64,000 nt of DNA from Adiantum capillus-veneris (taxonomy: Eukaryota > Streptophyta > Polypodiopsida > Polypodiales > Pteridaceae), in assembly GCA_014529385.2 (NCBI GenBank), contig CM043963.1, forward strand, positions 65,401,395-65,465,394, in the 5' to 3' direction. Below are positions 33,946-46,772 of this stretch, in pieces. The notes beneath the pieces were generated by a model that was not told the DNA's origin, ran no database searches, and worked only from the letters and a program-made list of their open reading frames with translations. A program made the position numbers and the translations under genes. The first letter of the stretch is position 1. Each line of letters opens with the position of its first letter.

Positions 33946-36365
33946 AAGTTTTGAAAAAAACGTTGTTTAAGGCCTCAAAATGCATCCGGAAGTCAGGGGT
34001 GTGAAAAACCGACAATTTGAAAGAATTGTGAGAAAACACTCACGGTTTTGGACATAGTTTTGGATTTTCCTTGACCAAAACACTTGAACACACTGAGAGA
34101 GGTATTACTACAGCAAGCTAGATCTATTAAGCCTAGAAGTCATGTCTACATCAGACTCAGCTTATACAAGCACATGGATTGCAGGGATAGATGAGCACCC
34201 GCCCAGAATAGATCTTCCAAACCTACAGTACATAAAGACCAATTTTGTGGAGAGAATTTGGACGTATAACCATGGAAGTGAAGGACTATATAGGTATATT
34301 AATGGAAATCAATTCAACCTTTACAATTGCTTAGAGCCCTACCCAGATAAACTGACAGAATACAAGCTCTTATATGTCTATACATACTAGGTCGACCGAC
34401 AATGGACATCCTTATTTGTTGACAAGTATGGACAAGAATATAGAGCTATAGAAAGCACAAATCCACAAATTCCTTTGCCCTTGCATTAATTAAACATCCA
34501 CTTGTTGCATAGATCTGCTTACGTCACACTGCCCAAGCCGAGCATTCACCATTTCCATCAAGCCAATGAGCAGAGAAAACCTCACATGCCCACCTTCAAG
34601 CGCCCCCTATTATCTCCATGCAACCATGTCTCTCTACTTGACTATCCACTACCATAACAAAATTTTTAACATATAAGGTCCTTTTTAGCTTTGCTAACCT
34701 CGAGGCAACTCTACTATCTTTTGCTAGTAATTAACCTACCCTCACGGCCTTGCACCCCACCTTACAACTATACATGTTGTTTATTAATCTCCACATGCAT
34801 TCGGTGCAGATGTAGCCCTTCTAAGGAATTTATCACTTTACCCTCATCTAAAAGGCACCAGTCTTATAGCTATTTGTGGATTGTATCCCCCTTCTACATG
34901 CGTTTTATCCCTTCATCTTGTACATCCGCACCATGCTAGAATTGATAGCTTTATGTGCCTTGAACCCACCTTCCTTGTATGTTATAACCTGCAATTTTAA
35001 TCATCCTTGACCTTACCTTGAAAGTTAATTCCATTTTTCCACCTTGTATATTCCTCGGTCTTTGCCTCGCCTAGTTGGTGACCTAGAACCAAGTTGAACC
35101 CGACCTCATAAAACTCTAATGCTAAACCATACTAAACTTTGCCCCTTTCTTTTGGTTGTCTTAAAACCTGGCATACCTTAACTTAAAAATGCCTCTACCA
35201 GCTTTTTATTGGATACAGTGTTATTATCATAACCAACCTATGTTTACTTTACTATCCACTCGCTGGACACCATTAATAACCTACCGACATAGACTTGCAC
35301 CCCACCTTACAATTGTACTAAATTGTAATTTGTAAGTCTCCGCATACATCCGATGGAGATACAACCCTTCCAAGTCCCCATACATCCGATGGAGATGCAA
35401 CCCTTCCAAGTTCATTTATCAGTTTAGCCTATGGTAAATTGCACTATTTTTATAGTTTGTCATTGATTTTTGCCTCGCCAAGTTGGTGACTGGTACTAAG
35501 ATAGCCTTGCCCTGATAAAAACTTTAATCCTAAGCAAATTTAACCTTGCCCTCATAACCCCAAGCTTGTTTTAAGCTAAACTTTTGCCTCCACCAGACTC
35601 TTTGCCCAAACCTCAACCTAACCTTCCACCACACTCTAGCCCCAAACCTTAACCTAAGCTAGCCATGTACATCAAATTCATCCTTGCACAGCTCAAGACT
35701 TCAATCTTGTATAATGAAGGAGAGGTTGCAACAAAATCTCTTGGAGAAATCTAACGGTTTGACCCTTATCAAGGATTCTAGTGCTTCATGAAACTCCCTA
35801 GCCATTGGTACCACTTTTATGCAATCTCTCTAAAGATCACCAAAAATTAACACCTTAAAAAATTCCACTCCCACGGAATTACACTGACTTTCAACTAAGC
35901 CAATCTATTTCTTGGTATTCATCCATCACCATGAAGTTGTACACAAGCCCATTTAATGTTTAACTAGAGAAAGAAAATCTTTTTCTTGGTATACACCCAT
36001 CACCATTTTAAACTCTTAAAGTTGTACACAAGCCCAATGAATGCCCAACAAAGCCAATCTATTTCTTGGTCTACATCCATCACCATTGAAACTCTTATAG
36101 TTGTACTCAAGCCCAATGAATGCCCACCTACCCACATTTCCCTCCAGAAATTCTTAAATTTCTTCCCTCCAAAAGTGCTTATAAAACAAATAGCCTAAAG
36201 AGAGAATTTTTTGTATTCATGGAATGCCCTAATGAGACTCAATAAGTCGAAACGCGTTGGCAAATGCCATGTTTGAGTAAAATCTCTCTTTTTTCCTTGG
36301 TGGGATCCCTTTTCTCCCTTTAAGCTTATGTGAAGTACTCGCACGCTTGGCTTTTATAATTAAAC
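33946..36365 (+). repeat. Array monomer 1 (X1 33946-34399, Y1 34400-36365)
   Basis: X1 begins AAGTTTTGAAAAAAACGTTG, includes an ATG at 34142 opening MSTSDSAYTSTWIAGIDEHP, and ends GTCGACCGA. Its gag-start frame has a TAG at 34388. Y1 (~1.97 kb) follows and holds pyrimidine-rich AT-rich DNA with a 34-bp tandem pair (about 35343-35410) and three diverged ~75-bp units (about 35910-36130). ORFs in Y are small and are read as noncoding. Confidence 0.88.
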
Positions 36366-38847
36366 AAGTTTTGAAAAAAACGTTGTTTAAGGCCTCAAAA
36401 TGCATCTCGAAGTCAGGGGTGTCAAAAACCGACAATTTGAGAGAATTGTGAGAAAACGCTCACGGTTTTGGACATAGTTTTGGATTTTCCCTGACCAAAA
36501 CACTTGAACACACTAAGAGAGGTATTACTACAGCAAGCTAGATCTATTAAGCCTAGAAGTCATGTCTACATCAGACTAAGATTGAGACTCAGCTTATACA
36601 AGGAGATGGATTGCACGGATAGATGAGCACCTGCCCAGAATAGATCTTCCAAACCTACAGTACATAAAGACCAATTTTGTGGAGAGAGTTTGAACGTATA
36701 ACCATGAAAGTGACGGACTATATAGGTATATTAATGGAAATCAATTCAACCTTTATAGTTGCTTAGAGCCCTACCCACATGATTTGACAGAATACAAGCT
36801 CTTATATGTCTATACATACGAGGTCGACCGACAATGGACATCCTTATTTGTTGACAAGTATGGACAAGAATACAGAGCTATAGAAAGCACAAATCCACAA
36901 ATTCCTTTGCCCATGCATTAATTAAACATCCACTTGTTGCATAGATCTGCTTACTTCACACTGCCCAAGCCCAGCATTCACCATTTCCATCAAACGCATG
37001 CGCAGAGAAAACCTCACTTGCCCACCTTCAAGCGCCCCCTATTATCTCCATGCAACCATGTCTCTCTACTTGACTATCCACTACCATAACAAAATTTTCA
37101 ACATACAAGGTCCTTTTTAGCTTTGCTAACCTCGAGGCAACTCTACTATCTTTTGCTAGTAATTAACCTACCCTCACGGCCTTGCACCCGACCTTACAAT
37201 TGTACATGTTGTTTATTAATCTCCACATGCATTCGGTGCAGATGTAGCCCTTCTAAGGAATTTATCACTTTACCCTCATCTAAAGGGCACCAGTCTTATA
37301 GCTATTTGTGGATTTTATCCCCCTTCTATATGCGTTTTATCCCTTCATCTTGTACATCCGCACCATGCTAAAATTGATAGCTTTATGTGCCTTGACCCCA
37401 CCTTCCTTGTATGTTATAACCTACAACTTTAATCATCCTTGACCTTACCTTGAAAGTTAATTCCATTTTTCCACCTTGTACATTCCTCGGTCTTTGCCTC
37501 GCCTAGTTGGTGACCTAGAACCAAGTTGAACCCGACCTCATAAAACTCTAATGCTTAACGATACTAAACTTTGCCCCTTTCTTTTGGTTGTCTTAAAACC
37601 TGGCATACCTTAACTTAAAAATGCCTCTACCAGCTTTTTATTGGATACAGTGTTATTATCATAACCAACCTTTGTTTGGTTTACTATCCACTCGTTGTAC
37701 ACCACTTATAACCTACCGACATAGACTTGCACCCCACCTTACAATTGTACTAAATTGTAATTTGTAAGTCTCTGCATACATCCGATGGAGATACAACCCT
37801 TCCAAGTCCCCATACATCTGACGGAGATGCAACTCTTTGAAGTTCATTTATCAGTTTAGCCTATGGTAAATTGCACCATTTTTATAGTTTGTCATTGCTT
37901 TTTGCCTCGCCAAGTTGGTGACTGGTACTAAGATAGCCTTTCCCTCCTAAAAACTTTAATCCTAAGCAAATTTAACCTTGCCCTCATAACCCCAAGCTTC
38001 TTTTAAGCTAAACGTTTGCCTCCACCAGATTCTTTGCCCAAACCTCAACCTAACCTTCCACCACACTCTGGCCCCAGACCCAAATCTCAACCTAACCTTC
38101 CACCACACTCTAGCCCCAAACCTTAACCTAAGCTAGCCATGTACATCAAATTCCTCCTTGCACAGCTCAAGACTTCAATCTTGTATAATGAAGGAGAGGT
38201 TGCGACAAAATCTCTTGGAGAAATCTAACGGTTTGACCCTTATCAAGGATTCTAGTGCTTCATGAAACCCCCTAGCCATTGGTACCACTTTTATGCAACC
38301 TCTCTAAAGATCACCAAAAATTAACACCTTAAAAAATTCCACTCCCAAGGAATTAAACTGACTTTCAACTAAGCCAATCTATTTCTTGGTATTCATCCAT
38401 CACCATGAAGTTGTACACAAGCCCATTTAATGCTTAACTAGAGAAAGCCAATCTTTTTCTTGGTATACACCCATCACCATTTTAAACTCCTAAAGTTGTA
38501 CACAAGCCCAATGAATGCCCAACAAAGCCAATCTATTTCTTGATCTACATCCATCACCACTGAAACTCTTAAAGTTGTACTCAAGCCCAATGAATGCCCA
38601 CCTACCCACATTTTCCTCCAAAAATTCTTAAATTTTTTCCCTCCAAAAGTGCTTATAAAACCAATAGCCTAAAGAGAGAATTTTTTGTATTCATGGAATG
38701 CCTTGATGAGACTCAATAAGTCGAAATGCGTTGGCAAATGCCATGATGCCATGTTTGAGTAAAATCTCTCTTTTTTCCTTGGTGGGATCCCTTCTCTCCC
38801 TTTAAGCTTATGTGAAGTACTCGCACGCTTGGCTTTTATATTTAATC
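36366..38847 (+). repeat. Array monomer 2 (X2 36366-36831, Y2 36832-38847)
   Basis: X2 carries the gag start with a TAA after MSTSD (near 36578). Y2 has an extra ~47-bp copy of a CCTAACCTTCCACCACACTC segment (about 38047-38118) shared only with Y3. Confidence 0.88.
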
Positions 38848-39753
38848 GAGTTTTGAAAAAAAACATTGTTTAAGGCCCCAAAATGCATCCAGAAGTCAGG
38901 GGTGTCAAAAATCGACAATTTGAGAGAATTGTGAGAAAACGTTGATGTGGGCTTTTCACAAGCAAAGCTCCCATACCCCTCTTCTCTCGTCTCCACCCCA
39001 TGAAAACCCCCTCTTAGGGAGGGAGTGATAAAAGGCATTGGAAAAAGTAAGAAAAAAATAAAGTATGATTATGTAAATATATGAGAAAGGTAAAATAGGC
39101 CACCTCATGGCTGCGGTGCAGCCCATCCCCACCCTGCCTCCTTTTTCTTCACTGTTGCCCCGCCGTGTGTCCCTTTTCCTCTCCTCCACTCAAAAGGTCA
39201 ACCCCCTCTCTCTTCCCCTTGTCCTTTCTCCTTTCTCTCTTCCCTCAAGCTACCCCACCTCTCACCAATAATGCACCCTAACTCACATGCAACTTATCCT
39301 ATCTTCCAAAATAGTATACCCCACCCCCCCTTTCTCTCTTCTATCATATCCCATGACCCAAATACCCCCCTCTCTCTCTAAAGGGCGCCATGTCTCTTGT
39401 CTTGTAGCTAATATAACCTCCCCCACACTCACACACACTCAGTTTCACTGAAAAAGGTGTCCACAGATACATCCACACCCGGTGGTTACTTGATTTTTCT
39501 TGTGTTCACACACATCTGCACACAGATTCACCTCTGAACACACTCCCCTCTCTCCCCTCTTGTAATTACTTTATTCTCCATGTCACCTCTCACTTTTTTT
39601 CATCAACCCATCTCTCTCTTAGTCTCTCTCTCATGAGACTGCTGTTCTGGCACATATACACACAGCCTGAGAAGTGGGGCCCACAGTCACATGGCCTATG
39701 TAGATAATGATTTCTTCATTTCTAAATTCTAGAATTTCTCCCCCCTCCTCCCC

Positions 39754-39762
39754 TATATAAAG
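39754..39762 (+). promoter_or_regulatory. TATA box, 5' LTR of B
   Basis: CCCTATATAAAGAGGGG; the same box is at 47510-47518 in the 3' LTR. It would drive the genomic RNA. Confidence 0.7.
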
Positions 39763-40065
39763 AGGGGTCACCATCACACTAAACACACACACAACATCAC
39801 CAAAGAGTACACTATGCACTGTGTGTGCCTAGTGCGCACACACACACCCACACCATCACCATCACCACAATCACCATGCTCGTCGTGAGCATGACCTCTA
39901 CACCCTTGGGCTATGGAAGATGAAGGGCAGCTAAATGAAGGATGATGGCCATAACCCTCGTGTGAGTCTTCGCCATCAACTCCCACCTATCCGCCATGTG
40001 CTCTACCACTCTCTCCCTTCTCATTCCCCTACCCTATGCTCCCCATTTCATCGCCTTATTCTCTA

Positions 40066-40071
40066 AATAAA
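40066..40071 (+). terminator. AATAAA polyadenylation signal, LTR B
   Basis: AATAAA ~310 bp after the TATA box, in the expected R region. The copy in the 3' LTR (47822-47827) is the one that would end the transcript. Confidence 0.55.
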
Positions 40072-40235
40072 GCTTGAGGTTTTGTGAGTATGTTTTCTTG
40101 CAATGTTTTGCCCATGTGAGGTGTTCGGAATCGCCACCTAGTCTTGTGTTTGGAGTGAGCTTGTGTATGTATGAAGGGTGTGCGGATTCGACATCCTTCT
40201 GTGGTGCCTAAGTACTAAGCCGCTATACCCCCTCC

Positions 40236-40310
<75 letters not shown>
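40236..40310. repeat. (TC)n microsatellite in the 5' LTR of B
   Basis: A TC run with a length different from the 3' LTR counterpart (about 47990-48045). Confidence 0.93.
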
Positions 40311-40315
<5 letters not shown>

Positions 40316-40520
40316 CATTTCCCTTCCTCTTCATCATTACTCCCAAGCATCCATCTCTCTTGGATGAAAACTTTGTTGTGGTGGTGTGTTGTTTGCGTCC
40401 TAGCCGCTGAAGCTAGGTGGTGCCCCCTATTTGCTTTACCATGACAGGCTCGAGGCGCGCCGTTCGGTCCCCGGTGTTTTAGAGGCCGTCGGGGGTTCGG
40501 GGTTTCGTTGCTCCCGTCAT

Positions 40521-40540
40521 TTGGTGCCCCCACTGAGGAT
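40521..40540 (+). other. Primer-binding site of element B
   Basis: TTGGTGCCCCCACTGAGGAT follows the LTR end by one base. It has the TGG start expected of a site pairing with tRNA-CCA ends, but I cannot assign the tRNA. Confidence 0.6.
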
Positions 40541-40592
40541 CTTTTCATGAAACCCTTCAGTTTACAAGACTGAAACCCCTAAACTATTGTGA

Positions 40593-41401
40593 ATGGATGA
40601 ATGGCTAGCAGGATTTTCTAATTGGACGACAAAAGAAGAAGAGCTCCAAGCACAACTAGACAAACTCCGCATCTCCATCGAAGCTCGAGTGCCAGGCGTA
40701 ACGGTAATCGATTTTCAGTGGGAGAGTCAACCAACACGCCAAACCCAATGGATATACATAGGCCAAGTGCCAAGAAGAAGAAGGAGAAGGTCGAAACCAT
40801 GTCCGCAACCTACAACCAACCCACAACAACAACAAAATGGAAGGAGCTCTGCACAATAGAGAATTAACACTATTCTACTTTGAGAATCGGGTAACTCAAG
40901 TCAGCGAGGTAATTATCACAGTCAGTTTTCAAGTTGCACCTGATGCTGCAGCACAGATAACGGAATCATTGGCTCACACTCTCACTAGAGAAACTAGGGA
41001 TCTACTGAGTTTGTTTCAGGAAAGAACACCACCCTCTCCCACAAGCTTGGACAGTGACTAAGCACCTCTAAGCTTCATATGAATCAGTACAACCTACCTC
41101 AAGACAGATCACACATACCAACACGTGTACGCTCAATCAAGGTAATACTGGACTTGAAGTCTCACTACCAGCACATCATTGACACCATGCTGGGTGGGGA
41201 GCGGTTTTTTGAGGTTCTGGCATCAGATCAGCCATTTGTCTTACCTTTGGTACAAGGCTTCTTACCTTTGGTACAAGGCAATGTACCGTTTGAAGTTTTA
41301 ATCTATGTCCTAGTATAAGAGGGTATACACGCCTCCTTGTAAAGAAGAAAAAAAGTTTTGCAAGTTAAGCAGTGTGTCTTTCTAGCTCTCTCTCAGTAAT
41401 C
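40593..41401 (+). other. Leader of element B with small ORFs
   Basis: Several overlapping short ORFs, the longest 40593-40859 (88 residues, with a run of Arg at RRRRRRSK) and 40837-41061 (74 residues). No known domain is seen. A ~20-bp segment TTACCTTTGGTACAAGGC is tandemly doubled at about 41239-41279. Some Tat elements carry an extra ORF ahead of gag, but nothing here proves coding. Confidence 0.4.
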
Positions 41402-42391
41402 ATGGCAAGTGTAGCATTTCCAACATTTAAAGGAAAGAAGGGGGAGGATTTGGTAACAGACTTCCTAGATGACTTCGAAGTAGCATGTGTAGTGAGCAGC
41501 AAAGATACGGATGAATTCCGGGTTAGAATCTTTAAGCATCTCATGAAGCTAGAAGCTAGATCATGGTACAATGCACTTCCATAAGCAACCAAGGATGACT
41601 GGGAACCCTTAAAAACCGCTTTTAAGAGGCGCTTTGGGGGAGGTACCACTTCAGAAAATTTGTGGGACAAGTTGAGAGACTTGAAGCAGGAGGGTCTTTT
41701 AGAATATGCCACCTATGAGTCCAAATTTTTGGATTTGTGGGAACGGTGGGTTAAGTCACTGGCAAGAGGGGAAGCTGAACCCGATTTCCTAAAAAAAGAT
41801 CGGTTCACGCATGGCTTATGGCCGCTTCTCAAGGAGAAGGTGAAAGGTAGATTCCCGGCTACGTACGAGTTAACCGTTGAAATTGCTCGCCTTAAGGACA
41901 AGAAGCTGCGAATGAAAGCCAAAGAAACCGAGTCAACAGAAGCAGGAACATCGCGTCGACCAGCAACTACGACAACCACCATTCCACCACCACCACCGGC
42001 TCTTGGGGTAAGAGATGACCAACAAGATATGTTGGCCCATATTACTGACCAACTGCAGAATTTGTCTGTCCACTTAATACAGCAAGGGAGGAGTCAAGAA
42101 AGAGATCAAGACCCTGGAAGAGCACGACAACAAAATAGGGAGTATCATTGCTACAACTGCGAAGAAGACGGTCACGGTATGTACTACTGTCCCACACCAC
42201 GACAAAACTATAATAGAGGAGGTAGGAGGAACCAATTGTCACCCCCTAGAGAAAGAACACCCCCACCCCGAGCACCAGCCCCACCAACACAAATTCTACG
42301 ACCACCCCAGACACCACTACAAGCATCCATTCCACCTCTTCCACCAGCCCCACCACCTGATCGCCATGTAAACATCATAAGGCTAGACTAG
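41402..42391 (+). pseudogene. Gag of element B
   Basis: The ATG at 41402 opens MASVAFPTFKGKKGED. A TAA at 41582 (after SWYNALP) interrupts a single frame that resumes at once, with WEPLKTAFKRRF, YESKFLDLWERWVKS and FTHGLWPLLKEKVKGRFP. These are the Ty3 Gag capsid blocks. A Pro-Thr-rich linker follows, then a zinc knuckle CYNCEEDGHGMYYC (CX2CX4HX4C, about residue 250 of the full frame) and a Pro-rich tail. A TAG at 42389 ends this part, yet the frame continues into the protease. Gag packages the RNA. Confidence 0.87.
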
Positions 42392-43596
42392 AAAGGAAAA
42401 GCCGTAGTAGTGGATCCACCGACAGCAAAGGAGAGGGACAAGGGTAAGGAGAAGGTAACCTTTTTAGAACCACTTGAGGCCATGACTGTGAAAAGAGCTA
42501 GGAGGTAGAAAGCTACACAATCAGATGATGAGAGAAGCATGAGAGGAGAAACTAGCAAGAGGCCATCCAAGCCACGATGGAAATTGGGAATCACCGACTT
42601 CCAGCTAGGGGAAAGTTCTAATCCCTATGATCTAACATTGGATGTGGCAGAGCAAGGACCGAAGATTACATGGCCACAGCTGCTACATCTTGTACCTAAA
42701 GTAAGGCGACAATGTTCTAAAATGGTAAGTACAAGATGCTCCAAAACAAAGGTAGCCGGAGAAATTTCGGGATGCAACATGGATGACATCCTTCCAATTG
42801 TCGACGTAAACATAAAAGGAAAGAGGGTTGGAAACACCTACATTGATGGAGGTGCACAAATGTGTGTAATGAGCGAAGCTATGATGCTTCAATTAGGGCT
42901 CGAGGTTGATAAGCCTTCTCCATGCAAGGCAAAGATGGCAAACAACGCAAAAGTAAAGTGTGTGGGTGTGGTAAGTGCCGTGAAAATAAAAGCTTTCAAC
43001 ACTGAGGTAGAGGTAGATGTTTTTGTAATGCCTACTAAGGGGGAGGGCTATCCACTAATCTTCAGAAGGCCATGGTTGATGGCCATGAAGGCAAAACAGG
43101 ACTGGGGTACTAGCCTTCTATGCATGACCGGTAAGAAAGAGGAGACAATCTACTACGACATGAGGATTGGCAAGCAGAAGCAAATGAATCTGGAAACATT
43201 GGCAGATGAAACCACTAGCGAATCTTCCAGTTCTGAGGAGGATACCACATCCACCGAAGAAAGTGACAGTTCCATTGATGTGATCGGTATCATTATGAAG
43301 GATCCACAAAGGGTAAGCACAACTGGTGATCCATCACCAAAAGGGAAACCCAATGAAGAGGAGAGCAAATCACCTGGCCTAGGAGGAAGTAGGTTGAAGG
43401 GTATGTTGTCTACGGAATAAACACTTGATGAGAAAGATAGTTTTTTGCAAATGTTGATGGGATTTCCTAACCTGTTCATTGATAACTATGAAAGAATCAC
43501 AGGCATTACAGTGGTGGAACATCATATTAAGTTGAAGGAAGGGGTAAAGCCAGTTGTGCAAAAGCTACGACGACTGGGGGTCATACAAGAAAAGGC
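42392..43596 (+). pseudogene. Protease region of element B
   Basis: Same frame as gag, separated from it by TAGs at 42389 and 42507. The ORF from 42539 (293 residues) holds VNIKGKRVGNTYIDGGAQMCVM, with Asp103 in a DGGA version of the retropepsin D[ST]GA motif, and GYPLIFRRPWLMAMKA, corresponding to the later I-L-G-R-P-W strand. A Ser-Glu-rich acidic stretch follows. After TAA at 43418 the frame continues with ITVVEHHIKLKEGVKP, the usual segment before RT, until a frameshift near 43590. It would process the polyprotein. Confidence 0.8.
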
Positions 43597-43599
43597 ACC

Positions 43600-44055
43600 T
43601 TGGCCGAGGTAAGGAAACTGCTGGAGGTGGGATTCATCTATCATGTAGAAAACTCAGAATGGGTGTCACCCGTAGTGGTGATGCCTAAAAAGAATGGTAA
43701 GTGGAGGGTCTGTGTTGACTACAAACCACTAAATGTAGCTACAAAGAGAGACCACTTTCCTCTCCCTTTCTTGGATGAAATTCTGAATGAAGTAGCGGGT
43801 TTTGAATGCTATACCGTCTGTGATGGTTATTCTGGATACTTTCAAATACGCATAGCCTTGGAAGATCAGCTAAAAACCACTTTTATCACGCCATGGGGTT
43901 GTTTTGCATACAGGGTTATGCCATTTGGTCTCACAAATGCACCTGCCACATTCCAAAGATATGTCACATATGTTTTTCAACCGTTCTTTGGAACATCCAT
44001 AAGAGTGTTCATTGATGATTTTTGTATATATATAGCTCCCGTATTTCACATTTAG
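43600..44055 (+). pseudogene. Reverse transcriptase of element B, first part
   Basis: A 151-residue piece with LLEVGFIYHVENSEWVSPVV, KKNGKWRVCVDYKPLN, FLDEILNEVAGFECYTVCDGYSGYFQI, FRVMPFGLTNAPATFQR-type blocks (AYRVMPFGLTNAPATFQR here) and VFIDDFCIY. The catalytic Asp pair is at residues 139-140. The frame is lost just after, in a TA dinucleotide run (about 44024-44034) that appears to have gained bases; the next frame continues SSRISHLEKV. Confidence 0.93.
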
Positions 44056-46772
44056 AAAAGGTAACTGAAGGTTTGGCCAGGTTGCAGAGCCTAGGTGGGC
44101 AATTAAATGTGGATAAATGCCACATTGGGGAGAGTAAAGTCATTCTATTAGGTCATGAAATTTCAACAAAAGGTATCAACGCCGACCCAAGTAAGGTGTC
44201 CGCACTCATATCCCTACCTTCACCAACGACCGCACGCCAACTGGTCTCTTTTCTGCAGAAGGTGAGGTACTTAAGTAGATTCATACATCTACTATCACAA
44301 CTTGTTCTACCATTGCAACAATTCACTCAAAGATCAACTTTCACTTGGGACGAGGAAAGCGAACATCACTACAACAAGGTAAAGGAGGTCTTAGCCACTC
44401 TGCCAACTATCTCACCACCTAAGTGGGATGAAAAATTCTATGTCACCTCAAGTGTTGGTGATGACTCATTGGGGGCTGTGCTACTCCAAAAGGATACGAC
44501 GACATCTTTCATGAGGCCAATCTACTTCTCTAGTCGAATGATGACAGCAGGAGAGAAAGGTTTCACCCAGGTGGAACACTTAGTCCTAGCTCTTAGATTT
44601 GCAACTAAAAAGTTTAGGTCATATTTTTTGACTAATCAATTTGTGATTCTAACCACGGATGAAATATTTCCCTATGTTGTACAACACATGGATGTGTCTG
44701 CTAGGATTACTAAATGGCTAGTTCGTCTGCAAGAGTTTGACTACACGGTACAGGTAGAAAGCACGACAAGGGCAAGTTTGGGGGGACTCATGACCTACCA
44801 AGTCTTTGAAGGGAAGGAGAAGCAATCTAAGGAAGGAGAAGTCCGATTACCTCCAGTACCACTGATGGTAGAAGGAGCACACTCTCTCTACTTTGATGGA
44901 GCCTACAAGCGAGCGTCTGACAAAGCAACTGCAGGCATAGTGGTCTTTGATGACAAAGGGACAAAGGTATTTTCGTTGGGCCAATTGTTAGATTCACATT
45001 CTAACAATGAAGCTGAGTATGCAGCACTAACCAAGGGTCTACAATGGTGCGTCTCGCAAGGTGTACAACTCCTTAATGTATTTGGGGATGCTCTACTTCT
45101 GGTAAGGCAAGTAAATGGAGCATGGACATGCAAGAATCCTAGTTTAAGGACTCACTTAAGTGGTGTAAAAACCTTGTTGGGTAAGTTTGAAGAAGTTCAA
45201 ATACACCATATCCCAAGGGCTCAAAACCAAGAAGAAGATGCCCTAGCAAGTGAAAGACTACAAGAAGTGGTGGTTGGAGCAATAAAACTAAAGCTCCCTC
45301 TATTTCAAGGCAGTGATGCCTTGCCTGACATCATGCATTTTTTGGAAACAGGGGAATGCCCATCAGATTTAACAAAGGGACAGAAGCAATGGCTGACGTG
45401 GAAGGCCACAAGGTATCGACTCATCAATGACGGTTTGTACTGTAAGGGTAAGGACCAAATACTCAGGAAGGTCCCTCTCTCTCAGGAAATCACGGGAGTA
45501 ATTGTTAGTTGTCACGACGGGGTTTGTGGTGGTCACTTTGCCCAAGACATAACAAGTAGGAAAATCTTGCAGGCAGGCTTCATATGGCCTAGCCTCAACC
45601 GTGATGTACACCACTGGTGCAAAACATGTAAGTTGTGTCACAAGGTCGGCACTAGATCACTTATGCCTGAACCACAGACACCTATTCTCTCATATGGCCC
45701 ATTTGAAAAATGGGGTATCGACGCCATTGGGCCATTACCTAGGGCCAACTCAGGAAAATTCTACATTATCATGGGGGTCGACTACATGACTAGATGGGCA
45801 GAGGCTACAGCCACCACTAGAATCACAGTGGTAGAGGTAGCTAAATTTATCTACAAGCACATATGTTGTAGGTTTGGCACACCTTTAGAGATCATCTCTG
45901 ATAGAGGGCCAGGTTTCAGAGCAGACTTGGTAGGAGAATTAATTCAGAAACTGGGCATTACAAGGAGGCACTCTTCACCATATTACCCTCAATGTAATGG
46001 CCTAGTTGAAAAGGTAAATGGAATGGTTTCTAAAATTATTACCAAGCAGGTAAACAATCATCCTGGAGACTGGGATAAGTATCTACTACCAGCTTTATGG
46101 GCCTACAAAACATCATTTCGTACATCCTTGGGATTCACACCGTATCATCTAGTATTTGGTAAGGAAGCAATCTTGCCCATTGAAGTGCAACTACAAAGTC
46201 TCAGAGTAATGGCAAGCCAACTTCAACAACCCAACATGCATTTGAGAGATCACATCATCAACTTGGAAAGACTGCAGCTGGACAGAGAAGAAGCAATAAA
46301 TTATTATGCAGCACAAGAAGAGCATAGATGGCTTAGCTTTAACGAGCATCTCCGGAAAAAAGAATTGAAGAAAGGAATGTTGGTGCTCTGCTACGAGAAT
46401 CGCTTCGACACTCGCAAGGATAAGCAACTCCTGCTCCGATGGGAAGGTCCTTTCATCGTCAGGAAAAAGTATGCCAATGGAAGCTACCAGCTTATGGAGG
46501 CTGATGGAAAACTTCATAAAACCAGGGTAAATGGTTGGCGACTTAAACCTTATTTTCTTCGATTTGACCAGGCTCCACCTATTGGCATTCCAGATGAGGA
46601 CACACCATCAGCCGCCACCTCCAACGATAATGATCAAACAGATGAACTAGAGACATTAATGCCTCTAGCCAAAAGGGGAGGGCTAATGATGGGTGCTTTT
46701 CACAAGCCAAGCTCCCATACCCCTCTTCTCTCGTCCCCACCCCATGAAAACCCCCTCTTAAGGAGGGAGTGA
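44022..46772 (+). pseudogene. RT end, RNase H, second RNase H and integrase of element B
   Basis: A 916-residue ORF. Residues ~1-80 are the RT thumb and connection (LNVDKCHIGESKVILLGHEIS). Residues ~140-260 are a gypsy RNase H (FYVTSSVGDDSLGAVLLQKD, RFATKKFRSYF, LTTDE) with a changed first Asp. Residues ~285-420 are a second RNase H with Asp292 (YFDGAYK), Glu330 (NNEAEYAAL), Asp356 (VFGDALLL) and Asp406 (EEDALAS). Integrase has a zinc finger (His498, His505, Cys536, Cys539) and a DD35E core (Asp567, Asp627, Glu663), then a C-terminal GPFIVRKKYANGSYQL domain. The ORF crosses the polypurine tract and ends 86 bp inside the 3' LTR. Confidence 0.93.
46671..46683 (+). other. Polypurine tract of element B
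   Basis: AAAAGGGGAGGGC sits just ahead of the 3' LTR start TGATG at 46687. It is also translated as part of the pol ORF. Confidence 0.85.

Larger units (their letters stand above)
38943..40519 (+). repeat. 5' LTR of element B (1577 bp)
   Basis: Begins TGATGTGGGCTTTTCAC and ends GCTCCCGTCA. It matches 46687-48259 along its length with scattered substitutions and indels, the largest in the (TC)n tract (about 40236-40310). TATA box at 39754, AATAAA at 40066. Confidence 0.92.

Noticed and set aside
38040..38118. Telomere-like repeats (CCTAACC words in Y)
   Set aside because: The words belong to a ~47-bp duplicated segment and do not form a CCCTAAA array.
40239..40310. Use of the (TC)n length difference to date element B
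   Set aside because: Microsatellites change length too fast; only substitutions between the LTRs should be used.
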